Assembly: GCA_037355855.1 (NCBI GenBank)
Contig: CM074758.1
Span: 8,033,001 to 8,097,000 of the forward strand
DNA length: 64,000 bases
Origin: Pseudo-nitzschia pungens
Lineage: Eukaryota; Bacillariophyta; Bacillariophyceae; Bacillariales; Bacillariaceae
Direction: 5' to 3'
Shown: piece after piece, positions 52,141 through 63,077 of the stretch
Layout: each line of letters starts with the position of its first letter
How positions within the stretch are numbered: the stretch's first letter is position 1
The notes under the pieces: model-generated
Databases searched by the model: none
What the model saw: only the letters and a program-made list of their open reading frames with translations
Told to the model about the DNA's origin: nothing
Translations under genes and position numbers: made by a program

Positions 52141-52776
52141 ATTAAATTTGTTTTCCACATAAAACCCTGTACAATTTGTACTGGAAAATCGAATTTTTTG
52201 ATTGGCTCATTCAAGACAGCCATTTAGCGTGACTTTTAGCGCCACTTAAAGGGGCTTACCTTACCAGTAAAGGCGCCATATGTGGCTGTTAGCGGCACTT
52301 GAAAAGGCGCATACATTGTCCTTGTCATCAAATTGAAGCAATTTGGAGGCTCTAATGAAAGGCTTATGTTTTACATTGATATAGGGCACGTTTAAATTGT
52401 TATTGCGGTATTAAATTGGCTACTTTACGTATTTAAGCCACATAATTGCGTAATTAATCTTCAATCGTACGTAATTAAATCCAATCGTACGTAATATTAA
52501 TTACGTACGTAATTAATTAATTACGTACGTAATTAATTAATTACGTGAACCAAAAACAACTATTTTTAGTTTCCCGGTTTTAGTTTCCCGGTTCCCCCTT
52601 TTTTTAAAAATTTGAATCGTGGCGATTTTTTCATGAACGTTACTTATCTCGTTCTACGTATTAATACGTAAAGCACACGTTGATATATGTAGTATGTACG
52701 GTAAGTTCATATGTATCATTTTGAAAAAACTTAACCTGTCGCGCGGTGCGCACGTTTTTCTATTTCCGACCGCTCC

Positions 52777-54020
52777 TGAAACCGGTATTTGTTTCTTAGA
52801 CTACACGTGCTAAACAACGTAAGATTACCGGTACGAACGTATCTACAGCGCCAAATTCGTCGAAGAAAGGATCGGTTTCCAATTTTTGGTCTATCGAGCA
52901 GCGGACAGGACGCTGACCAACTTGGGATTGAGGCTCGCCTGCTTTCATCAAAATGACCAGTGGCAGCAGTGGCCACCGTGGGATGAATCATCCTCAAAAT
53001 GCTACTTCGTGAAGTAAGTAAGAGTATCTAACTTTGGCACGCCGACAGCTCATAATAATATTGTAGCCGTGGTGATCGTAACTGTACTGGTTGGTAACCT
53101 TACTTAAAATACTTCGCGTATTTTCTTCGCGAATTGAGCTGATGTTCCGAACCCTGAGAAAGGCTTTTTGAAAAAGAAACTCGACCACTTTTCTTACATC
53201 TAACAAAAAACAGACCTCGACTTCCTTGGCAGAACATAAAAACCAATGATTCCTTCTTTTCCCACTGAGACCTCCACCCGTCACAACTCAATTGTCAAAA
53301 AGATCATGCATATTCATTTCAAAGTGAAACTAAGGAATCAATGAATTGAGATGCCAGAAGGAAACAAGCATCCACCTTAGTCTCTCATTTCCATCGAATT
53401 ATGCTGAGATCATGAAGTGCATTATTGTCAAATCGGACTGGATATGCGTATTATACTCGTACTTTGTGTTTCTACTATGTTTGCCAACTGCAAGAATGTA
53501 AGACACTTCGCGCAATAGACTCCTTGAAAAATGGATTTTATGATTGAAATAACTGTATTTACATGGCAATCAGTTGTATGACAATCAGTAGTAAAACGTT
53601 GAGGGTGTACACTCTACACTCATCGTCGTTTATCAATCTGCACCTGTTCACCTAGAAATGAATTTGTTACAAAAGATAATGTAAGCTTCATTGGTTCACA
53701 GGGTCGATTTATCACTGCCTATTACATAGCTACAATACAGCACTGAAAATGAAAAAAAGAAGGTACCAACAAATACCCAGATATTGCGACTGTGGTACTC
53801 ACTACTACACAGAGTACTTGTCCCTTCACACCTTGTCATTTCTAAGTACGTGTCACTTTGAACTTCACCATCATAATGTGACTATTGTCAGAATGCATGT
53901 GTGCTGTCAATGAAAGAACTACGAGCAATCAAATCGATTATGAATTTCAGAAGAAATGCATTCATTACAAATAAATCTGAATGGCATGAAAACATTGTCT
54001 CAAATGCGTTGCGACGTTCA
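52777..54020. other. 1.2-kb intergenic region
   Basis: No gene is seen; frames are under 100 codons. GTAACCTTAC at 53094-53103. The right end is the 3' flank of the GH99 gene. Confidence 0.55.
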
Positions 54021-55718
54021 TTATATTTCAATGAGATGTTCAAAACGCATTTTGCTCTCTTCATCTCTGGATGTCATGGCCCCTAATATTTCCAAATACA
54101 ATTCACCGTAGCCAACGTATTCAAATCCCCCCGTATAAAGCTCCGGCTCTGTCGTACCGTTAGTTTCTGAGCCAGGAACAACCACGGCAGGTTCAATTTG
54201 GGTATCTTCGTGCCATTCGTTGAATGAATTCACAATTACCATGTTGTCCACGAGGGGGTCTACCAATCGCAGGGCATGTTTTAGCTGATACCAAAAGAGA
54301 CTACCTTCGTTGGAATCTGCTGTCAACCGCCTTGAAAGAGGAGGATTGTCTTTATCCAATCGGACGCCTCGATCGTTGTATCCAGGAGAGACGGGTGGAA
54401 CGTATCGACAATTTTCTTCCAATGCCTGTTTTTTCCATTTTTCTTGTTCAGCGTAGTATGTTTCCACTGCATCCTTTCCGGCATAGCCATCGGGCCTTCC
54501 GCTTGATCCGTATACGTCATAATTGGTCACAGCATCAAAATACCAGAAAGGAACGAACTCTTCGTTGGGATCTGGAGCAGACTGGAACACATGATCACCG
54601 ACGAGATAAAGGTTGTGTCCACACTTGCTCGCTTCGCTTCGCATGGTCAAGAGGGCCTCTTCTAACACACCGTCTCTGTGCAGCACACGCGTAACGTAAA
54701 CAAACAAAACGGGGCGCCCATCGATCTTGTAGTAATTCGGATTGTCGAAGTAATTTTCGCAAATGTATTTGATGTCACTACGGGGTGTAGACATATCCCC
54801 CTTGATTCGACCAGTAGTTTCATAATGCAAAGCAATCTTGAGATTGCCAATATCCTCGTGCTGCAGGATGACATCTTTCGTGTTCGTGTCCTCAATGCGG
54901 CCGGGTCCCCACCAGGATGTTACCAAGAGACCAATGTTGGCTTGGCGAAACCACTTCATGTGCTGCGCTATGATCTGGGGATCGGAATCGTTGTATTCTC
55001 CCAAAGCTGGTTGTTGAGGCGGAGTCAAATTTCGTCTTAGGTAACCTCCACCGTTGTGGAATTCGTCACCATGCCAAGGGTAGTAATATGTCCCTACCAA
55101 GTAGTCACTGTTTGATCTGTAATCGTACGTTCCGTCGGCCCCTTCTGATTGTTGCTCTTGATTAGTATTCATAGTCAACTTATTCCATAAACCAGTAAAA
55201 ATATTTAGAAGTTCCGGTTTCACAATGAGAAAGGCAAGGGCTACCGAAAAAAGTGCCAAAAACATTGCCAGCACGACACAACAGCAAAATCGAGTACAAC
55301 AGCGGGTCTTTTTCTTTGGCGCGTTATTCTGTAGTTCGTCATCTCCATCGCTGCTACTCGGCAGGGTGAGGGAACCAATAGAATCCTGGTCCGTTTTCTT
55401 GCGACTCCTCCTGGACTCCGATAAATTCAATGAGTTGCTGCTATTCCTTATTAGCGAAGGGTTCGATCGAAGGTTCTCCAGGAAAAAATAATCTTTGAGA
55501 CTGTCGCTACCAGTGCTGGACGTTTCAGTGAGTAATTCTGGCTGCTTTTTGCTTCGAGCTTCGAACTTTTGGCCTGGGGACCTAAAAAGATCGGCGTCAT
55601 CCACATCATTATCATCAACATCACAGCCCGTTGTCGTTGAACTCGTACCACCGCATAAGTGCTTTTGTATTTGAAACCAGTGGATGATGTCGTCCTTACT
55701 TATAATCCAATCGAACAT
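54021..55718 (-). CDS. GH99-family glycosidase, type II membrane protein (endo-alpha-mannosidase-like)
   Basis: 565 residues from ATG 55718. A polar cytoplasmic-type N terminus (about 140 residues, Ser/Asp-rich) leads to a Cys-rich transmembrane segment at about 144-166 (CCTRFCCCVVLAMFLALF), then a lumenal catalytic domain from about 207. GH99 signatures: VGTYYYPWHGDEFHNGG, HMKWFRQANIGLLVTSWWGPG, DGRPVLFVYVTRV, and NSFNEWHEDTQIEP with E501 and E504 in the E-x-x-E spacing of the family's catalytic pair. GH99 enzymes cleave glucosylated mannose from N-glycans in the Golgi; related GH99-like proteins act on other polysaccharides, so exact specificity is open. The single anchor and topology fit a Golgi location. 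Confidence 0.88.
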   Translation of the reverse strand: MFDWIISKDDIIHWFQIQKHLCGGTSSTTTGCDVDDNDVDDADLFRSPGQKFEARSKKQPELLTETSSTGSDSLKDYFFLENLRSNPSLIRNSSNSLNLSESRRSRKKTDQDSIGSLTLPSSSDGDDELQNNAPKKKTRCCTRFCCCVVLAMFLALFSVALAFLIVKPELLNIFTGLWNKLTMNTNQEQQSEGADGTYDYRSNSDYLVGTYYYPWHGDEFHNGGGYLRRNLTPPQQPALGEYNDSDPQIIAQHMKWFRQANIGLLVTSWWGPGRIEDTNTKDVILQHEDIGNLKIALHYETTGRIKGDMSTPRSDIKYICENYFDNPNYYKIDGRPVLFVYVTRVLHRDGVLEEALLTMRSEASKCGHNLYLVGDHVFQSAPDPNEEFVPFWYFDAVTNYDVYGSSGRPDGYAGKDAVETYYAEQEKWKKQALEENCRYVPPVSPGYNDRGVRLDKDNPPLSRRLTADSNEGSLFWYQLKHALRLVDPLVDNMVIVNSFNEWHEDTQIEPAVVVPGSETNGTTEPELYTGGFEYVGYGELYLEILGAMTSRDEESKMRFEHLIEI

Positions 55719-56669
55719 GTTTGCTCGCAGTTCACTTCCCTTCAACTTTACTGATTACTTCGTAATTAATTAATGGATCTTTTGGTAAGGTCTCTCGCGC
55801 TCCGGATGCTGAATGGATAATTGTCCCTCTGGTGATCGACGACAAATAATAATGGTTCTGTCGTGTGACTTCGAATTGTGAGGATAAAATTTTCAATACT
55901 GGAATTCTCGCGCCAGTCATCTCCATCCGAGCGCAGCCTCTCCGTTGGGATCTGCCCGACCAAAATTTTGAGCAAGGTAAAGTCATTCTTTTTCATCATT
56001 ATTTAGTGGAGAAATTACAGTAAGATAAGTAAATAATTTAGCATTCCAGTCTTTCCAGCACCCGGGTATTCATAGTAAAATTGATAAATAATAAGCCCCG
56101 CGCTATTTTTTGGATATTCACATAAACGCGTTAGTGTCTGCTCCGGGTTAAGGCTAACGTACGTACGAGGAAGTGCAAGTAATTTATGCATCGTAAATTA
56201 CTACCCGAAATGATGGTGTCTTGTCGAATCAATTCCGAAGTAGAAGTAAGATTACGAATACCAGGTAACCTTACGTGTACCCGTACCATACCCGTCCAAG
56301 TGCGTACCAATCAGAGTAGGGTAATCTTACCGTACGAGGTGAAAGTAACTTACGACTAAACTTGTCTGATATGAGTAAGGTTTAACCACCAAAAAATAAA
56401 AAACAAGAACAGGAGTCGTGGAAAAAAATCGGTAACCTTACTCGATTAGATCATGCAGTAACACGGAAAGTGAGAGATACGGTACCCGTCCTGTAGATGA
56501 TGATGAATAATGACAAGACAACATCATACACTAGAACCTGGACACTCTCAATCGGTAATTTATCAGGATTTCGGAAATTGAAAGGAACCGTGATGATCGA
56601 AGAGTCGCGGGAAGTTGCGGAATCCACAGACTTCGTAAGCGACATTGATAAATTGGAGACAGGGTGCGA
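55719..56669. other. divergent spacer between GH99 and LIG4 genes
   Basis: No gene was accepted. GTAACCTTAC at 56265-56274 and 56432-56441 and GTAATCTTACCG near 56319. It should contain both promoters; no TATA box was identified with confidence. Confidence 0.55.
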
Positions 56670-59600
56670 ATGGAGGGACAAAGCGAAAGAGACACTGCCG
56701 AAATCTACGAAGACGACGAACATGGATATTTGACAGACCGAGATCCAAGGGAATTCCCTCAGAAGGAAGAGCCCTCAGAAGCAAAGGCAAACAGTTTGCC
56801 ATTTGCCGAATTCTTGTGCTTCCGCCTCGAAAAACTGTGGAAGAATAAACGAGAAAAGCAAGCCAGCAGAAGATGGAAAGAAAAACAGAAGCTGGACTAT
56901 ATTCTTCCGAGGGACATGATTGACGATCTGAACGGGCAGACTATTTTCCCATATCTGAGACTGCTCCTACCGGAACAAGATTCTCGACGCCAGTTTCATG
57001 TGAAAGAGAAAAAAATCGCAGATGCATACTGCAAAGCGCTATCTCTTGCTGGAACAAAATATAACGATATGCTTATGGTACGAATGGAGCACGAAATTTG
57101 TGGTAGAGAATCGCAAGGTCATTTTATTCTTGTCGGTCAGTTTGTCTTCTATTCCTTACATCGTTTTCTTTGACCATGGCGATCAATGGGGTTGACTGAA
57201 AGAATTTTACTGATCCTCAAATAGCTCCCCCGAACATTGCGGGAGATTTATCGCTAGTAAGCGCACAAGTCGTTTTCCGTGTTACTTGATATTGTACGCC
57301 AGTCAGTCGCTCTGACTCTCCACCTGTCCTTCCCTCTTTTTCAAACACACAAAACTCAATTTCTTGAAGGTCATTGAACACGTTCTCGAGTCAGTACGGT
57401 CTAAAAAGAGGCATTCTGATCTCACGGTGGGGAAAATAAATTGTTTGTTAGATGAGTTTGCAAATTTGAAAGCATATCAGAAACAGAATACCAATAGCAA
57501 TAGAGGTTCAGCTCATCACAATCATGAATGGAGAGAATCACTTCACCGGGATAATAGCAGCGGAAAGAATCAAAATGTTGTTGAAAAGCAGAAAGATGGC
57601 AACTTGAGATCTAACTGGCTAAAACGTGTAATTGACATGGGATTGAGTCCATCTGAACATAAATGGTTGGTGCGAATACTTCAAAAAAAGGTAAGTCAAA
57701 CAATATAGGGAGGTGGCCGTTGAAGTCGACAAACAATACTGATGTTATTGTCTTCTTCCATTATGCGAAACTCAAGATGGAAATGGGCTTAGGATATGTT
57801 ACAGTGTTGAAGCACATTAGTCCCTATGCGACAGAGCTCTGGTGAGTAGCTCGATCGTTCTTACAATTTTCAAAGGTACCATCTAAATTTTGCAGTCTTG
57901 AGTCATATTGTTCCTCTCACAGTGACGGCCCTGCTTTTACTCCGCGACAACAATGCATTCCATGGCGATTAGGAATGCGCACAATAACCTTCAAAAAATT
58001 TGCACTATTCTGGCCGACCCAGCATATGTTGACCACCGGAGGGAAAAGGAAGCATTGCATAGTAAAGGGCAAGGAAGTTCGTCGATTTGGGAGCCCCAGG
58101 TTCAACCAGCAGAATTAGGAAATACTCTTTCACCTATGATTTCTATTCGTAGCTCTTTCGAAAAACTCATGTCACAAACTCAAACGCATCACGAAGAGTA
58201 TCTGAAAAAGTTTTATCCTTCATCGAGCAAAACCCATCGACCTCTATCAATTCAATTTCCTGCTCTGACCGCAGAGATTAAATTGGATGGAGAACGTATG
58301 ATAGTCCACATCAACAATGGACGAGTAAAAATGAATACAAGAAATGGCAAGTGGTACACTGAACTTTACGCACCTGTTTTGGGACCCCCGTTGCGACGTT
58401 CCTTAACAAAGTATTCCAATGTTAACGTGATATTGGATGGCGAGATTGAATCTTGGGACAATCTGAACAAAATCTTGGTTCCTTTTGGAGAGAACCGTAC
58501 CGTGGCAGCTTATAGAAGAGCTTACCTGAGCCATAATGGGATGATTGATCCGATCGACACTGAAGAACTGCACGATAGGAATGATGATACTGTTATGAGA
58601 GCAGCAAAAGATTTTTACAGAGATAGATCAATGAGCCGAGAGGAAATGATAGATCGAGGCAGCAATTTTTGGCTGAAATTCAGAGTATTTGATATTCTTC
58701 ATGTTGCCGGGAATGATAAAGATCGGCTTTTCGAAGATTGTAGGATCGGCCCAGATGAAAGAGATAAAAACGGCTCCATAATCCATATGCCTTTGATGAA
58801 ACGGAAACAAATATTGTATCAAATTATTACCGTGCAAGAAAATGAAGTTGAAATATGCCCAACGGTTGTTATACGATGCAATGGAGAGGCCGTTTTGGGA
58901 GAGGAGTATTTTTCCACAACTAATCAGATCACTGAATTTGGATACCCCGCCACGATTTTGGATTCTACGCAGGCAATTCTCCAGCAGAGACTAGAAAATC
59001 TTGAAAGTCTAGATATGCGGCGTAAACTTGGCAGAAGCGATAATGAAATACACAAAATGCGAGCGGAGGCGATGGAAAGTTTTTATACAAAAGTTGTTGA
59101 AGAGTACAAGTTTGAAGGATTAGTAGTGAAAGACCTTGCCTCACCCTATCTATTCGGGAGTCGCAAGTTCTGGTGGAAATTCAAGCCAGATTACGAAACA
59201 GATGAAGCAGTTGATATTGATGTAAGTCTTTTCGCCCTGACGCCATCCCGATGTCTATCATTAAAAGGATTTATTCATTTGTTGATTTTTGCTCTTTGTT
59301 CCAGGCTGTCATTATCGGTGCGACATTCGCAACGGGTGTCCGTAACAGTGGCACTCCCTCTGCATTCCTTTTAGGCGTAGTTGATAAATTTGATGAGACT
59401 TGTTTTATGACTCTGAATACTATTAATGCGGGGTCTACATCGAGAGATAATATGGGAGAAATCTTGAAGCATACTGGATTCAGAAAAGGAGGAGATGAAC
59501 CAATGGAACTAGGCAAATGGTTTCGAGAAGATAATTTCGAACTTCCGGGTTTCATTTCGAAGCGATCGTTCCAGCGTAACTCGACAGAGGATTTTCAAGG

Positions 59601-61166
59601 CTGGGCATTCAATAAAACAAAACATTATCCTGATATTTGGATAGATCCGAACGATTCAGTTATGCTAACAGTGAAAGGAGCAGAATTAGTTGTGAGCGTA
59701 AGTTAATTCTAATTTACTATACTAATCTCTTCACAAATGTTTGCTTCTCTTTCTCACAATATGTTATCGCCGGTCGCTCATTAAACACAAAGGACGAATA
59801 CTCTGTGGGACTGACGCTACGGTTTCCACGAATCAAGAAGGTTCGTTTGCAATCTGTGCATGGCGACGAGAAGAAGGTGACAGAAACTACAACCGATGAT
59901 GAAATATGGAAAATTTTCGATGAGGCACGTTCAAAACGTTTCGATGCAGATTCGCTTATTAGAAGTAACCGTCGACCGGGTGACGGAACTATATCTATGC
60001 AACGGGGATGCCGCTTTTTGACACCCGCTGAATATCGAATAAAAACCAAGAAACGCAAGCACAAAGGAATCAGTTCACCGTCGATTCAGGTTCCAAAAGT
60101 TACAAATTACAAGTCACACGTTTTGGACGGGTTAAGTTTTTGTGTTTTGGAAGGAGTTTACTCGTTTGATGCCAATAGTTTAGACGGACAGGTAGCTCTG
60201 CAAGAAGGATGGGCTCATGAGGCGAAAAATGTGAAGACCGAAAAGGACGTGATAAGATTCATCATAGAGCATGGTGGAAACTACAAGGCGGAAGTTGTAG
60301 GTTCCCCGAAGGAATACATAATTGGGGGCACCGAGGGTGATGCTCGTGTAAAGCAACAAATGATTGGACTTGAACGTGCAAAGTCTCTTATTGATTCGAA
60401 AAACAAGGCCGACAGACCACTCGTCTCTGTGGCAAAACATCATGATGGCATAATTAAATGGACTTTCGTTTATTCGTTAGTTCATCGACTACAGCAAAGT
60501 TCGGACAACAACCTCACGCCAGACCAACATCAATATCTTGATCGAGTTCCTAGCAACTTTCGAAAGGAGAGCAATGCAGAAGCTTTGTTTTCGTTGAACC
60601 GTCGAATGGAAGTTAACGAAATGGAACATGTCCTCAAAACCGATGATGTTGTGAAGGTCCCTCCATGGCAATTAAAAGGTTTGATTGACCTTCCAAAAGA
60701 GGAACGTTGGGTTCTCTCTTCCAGATACACATCCCTTTGGCCGTATAAGGACGATACAGAAACCTCGTATGAAAGAAAAGCGGTTGTCCTCTATCCAGAT
60801 ATTTTTAGGCATGGATACGGTTTCATTGAAGAGAAGGATGCAGTGGATGAAGCATTAGCTCTTGCCGAATCAACGCGATGGAATCAAATTGCAAACCAAC
60901 TCGATGAGATTACATCGGTGCTGCCGTTAGTATCTATTATGGGAGGCTTGACTACACCCCATTTGCATACTGGTGTGACGCATATTATTTGTCTCATGAG
61001 AGATGACAGTGAACATCCATACAAAGATACGATGTCTCTGGATGTCTTCGTTTCTAAAGAACGTGGACACCGCTTGATGCAATATCTCCGTCAGAATTTT
61101 CCCCATCGGAATGAGCTGAAGTTGGTTTCTCCGAATTGGATCCGCAATATGCTTGTACTTGATTGA
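56670..61166 (+). CDS. LIG4: DNA ligase IV, seven exons
   Basis: Inferred exons: 56670-57117, 57225-57256, 57370-57690, 57777-57841, 57973-59221, 59305-59697, 59793-61166; all phases agree and give 1293 residues, longer than the usual 900-1000. It seals double-strand breaks in non-homologous end joining. The DNA-binding domain is in exons 1-4 (GDLSL joined to VIEHVLE, then MGLGYVTVLKHISPYATELW). The adenylation domain has AEIKLDGERM with the catalytic Lys, an ILDGEIESW segment, FEGLVVKDL, and FWWKFKPDYETDE. The OB fold ends in YSVGLTLRFPRIKKVR. Two BRCT domains follow (LDGLSFCVLEGV... near 60130; the second ends VSPNWIRNML), between which XRCC4 would bind. The 57117 donor is the least certain; a GT at 57137 also keeps the frame. 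Confidence 0.92.
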
Positions 61167-61487
61167 GCGAAGCAATCTTTTTTTGGGCTTTATGGAGTAG
61201 TTGTAGTTCACTCGCACTGGTCGGTCTGAAATGGGAATGATAGTGCGGTATCTAAAATTAGTGAGGGATTGAACTAAGAGTTTAAAATTTCTGAACATTC
61301 ATTACAATAGTATCAAGACTTTCGCATTTTAAATCAACAGTGACAAAACCCATGGCTTTTCTTTTGTAGATTGACTCGGCATATCCGTTGAGAACTGGAT
61401 GGTGGACACCAAGCAAGAAAATAACTGTTTGCGACACCATAATTAAAAATCGATAGTTTCCATAACAGAATTACTCGGTTCACTTCC
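61167..61487. other. convergent 3' spacer between LIG4 and PDZ-protein genes
   Basis: It holds the 3' untranslated regions of two converging genes. No repeats or genes seen. Confidence 0.6.
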
Positions 61488-63077
61488 TCACGACGCCCCA
61501 AGTATTGTTAGCCTTCGGTTTTGGTTTGCGGTTTTGACCATGACAGCGTTTATGTCAGAAGCCGACATGGCACGTGTGTCCACATCGTCGATTGCAATAA
61601 TAATATCACCGGGAAAAATCTTTCCAACCAACTTGCTCTCCTGGTTGACCTTGTGGACTACTGGGCCTTTTACAGTGGTATCTATTATAACTCCCAGTCT
61701 ACCTGCAGGTGCCAACACCTTCCGCATTGATGTGTTCTTGTTTTGATCGGCTTGGAATTTATCACTGATATCGATATCGTGTTCATTCTCATCGTCGCTG
61801 CTCCTTAAATTGGAAGGTAACATTGCCAGCTCAGACTTGGTCAATTTCAATTCACTTGGAATGTTTTCAATTTGAGTGTTTCCAAAATGGTCATAATTGA
61901 AATTGTCCTTCTTATTTTCGGCCTCTGATGTACTGAGAGCCTCGGTATCTGATGTCTTGCCACCTTTCATGCTAACATGAGGAATTTCGCGAATGGGTAT
62001 GCTGCTATCATCACCATGTTCAGAGACACCGGCTAGACTATTCATACTTCCAATCCCCACGACACTTGCTTCGATACCGGGTTCCAGACTGTATGCATAC
62101 GAGTTATTATCAGTACCGTATGAATGAGTGGAATGGACTTTGATAGTGCTTCCATTCGTATATATAGATCCCGAATCAGCATACGATTGATTGTAAGAAT
62201 ACATGGCATGTGACTCAACATCACCTGTGCTACTAGCGAGGTCACTCGATTCGATGTCGATACGAAGGTTCTTGCCATCGTTTGAGTGTTCGCTTCTGAG
62301 GAGACTTCTCTCTGCAATTGAATCTCCCATACTCGTTGGGCTATTTTTTCCTTTGCTATTTCGCATCCATGGATTACTTTTCCGAGGAGACGGTGGCATG
62401 TCATCGGAATGTCCTTCTTTTTTGGGTTTCTTTGAAAAACATTTGTAATATACCAAAAGAGCTGTACCAATCACCAAAACAGTACAACCGATAGCAATTC
62501 CAATTATCACTCCCAAAGATAGAGCATTTCCTTCCATACTATCCGTCGCACTAGCGCTTGGATCTGGCACTGGATAAACATCATCTTTCATGTCCTTTTC
62601 CACAGTTTCAACGGCTGGAGGATCCTCTCCTGTATCATCGCCAACAACGTCGTTTTTGTCGTTGCTTACATCTGGGTCGATAGAGTTTGGTGCGAGATCA
62701 TCCGTATAAGACTCTGTTACTGTAGCGATAACAATGTCGCCGAAACTCAGAGGATCCTCCTCCTCCTCGTCGTCGTCGCCGTCGTCCAAATCCGATGTGA
62801 TGGTGAGATTTGTGATCTCGTCAGTACCTGAAAAGTTGCCATAATCAAATAGATCGTCATCATCAATCTCAAACATGCTCAAGTTCGTTGTATCTTCTAT
62901 CAAGGTCTGGATGGCATCGCCAAGAGATAAGGTAGAATTTTCAACGGAATTCACGATATCGGATTGAGTTGCGTCGGCACCATCCTGCCTCTGCGAGATG
63001 GTGAAACTCGGGCATACGCAAAGAAGGAAAAAGACAACGCCCATGAGTGAGTTGCTGTCAAAGGTGGAAACTTTCAT
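61488..63077 (-). CDS. single-pass membrane protein with intracellular PDZ domain
   Basis: 529 residues from ATG 63077. N-terminal signal peptide (LMGVVFFLLCVCPSFTIS, residues 11-28), then an acidic extracellular or lumenal region (about 30-185, with NxS/T sites such as NSTL and NFSG), a transmembrane helix at 187-211 (GVIIGIAIGCTVLVIGTALL), a Lys-rich stop-transfer (CFSKKPKK), and a Ser/Asn-rich cytoplasmic part ending in a PDZ domain (about 453-529: GRLGVIIDTT, GKIFPGDIIIAIDDVDTRAM, NRRLTILGAS). The carboxylate-binding loop would be GRLGV. Such a layout suits anchoring a signalling complex at a membrane, but neither ligand nor partner is known. The gene converges with LIG4. Start and domain calls are clear; the role is inference. 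Confidence 0.82.
   Translation of the reverse strand: MKVSTFDSNSLMGVVFFLLCVCPSFTISQRQDGADATQSDIVNSVENSTLSLGDAIQTLIEDTTNLSMFEIDDDDLFDYGNFSGTDEITNLTITSDLDDGDDDEEEEDPLSFGDIVIATVTESYTDDLAPNSIDPDVSNDKNDVVGDDTGEDPPAVETVEKDMKDDVYPVPDPSASATDSMEGNALSLGVIIGIAIGCTVLVIGTALLVYYKCFSKKPKKEGHSDDMPPSPRKSNPWMRNSKGKNSPTSMGDSIAERSLLRSEHSNDGKNLRIDIESSDLASSTGDVESHAMYSYNQSYADSGSIYTNGSTIKVHSTHSYGTDNNSYAYSLEPGIEASVVGIGSMNSLAGVSEHGDDSSIPIREIPHVSMKGGKTSDTEALSTSEAENKKDNFNYDHFGNTQIENIPSELKLTKSELAMLPSNLRSSDDENEHDIDISDKFQADQNKNTSMRKVLAPAGRLGVIIDTTVKGPVVHKVNQESKLVGKIFPGDIIIAIDDVDTRAMSASDINAVMVKTANQNRRLTILGAS

Larger units (their letters stand above)
50243..52776. mobile_element. TIR-bounded repeat element B carrying the same minisatellite
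   Basis: Inverted repeats beginning GGAGCGGTCGGAAATAG (50243 inward) match the complement ending at 52776 with only a few differences for about 220 bp (50243-50460 against 52555-52776). They continue as a more diverged inverted pairing to about 50890 and 52310, where ATTTGATGACAAGGACAATG appears on both sides. Inside lie 20-bp TTACGTACGTAATTAATTAA arrays, a recurring GGCGCC...GGCGCTGACAGCCAC motif on both flanks, a 65-bp MITE relative, and minisatellite array 2. There is no transposase frame. The flanks CATCCT and TGAAAC show no target duplication. It resembles a long-TIR foldback or non-autonomous DNA transposon. Confidence 0.75.

Noticed and set aside
51161..52227. Long open frames (185-333 codons) across minisatellite array 2
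   Set aside because: Same cause: repeat-driven frames with composition fixed by the DNA unit.
50243..52776. Clear target-site duplication for element B
   Set aside because: Flanks CATCCT and TGAAAC do not match over any useful length; none is claimed.
57953..57972. ATG near 57953 as the start of a separate ligase gene
   Set aside because: Family alignment places the preceding exons (57777-57841) in phase with an acceptor at 57972, so the gene starts far upstream.
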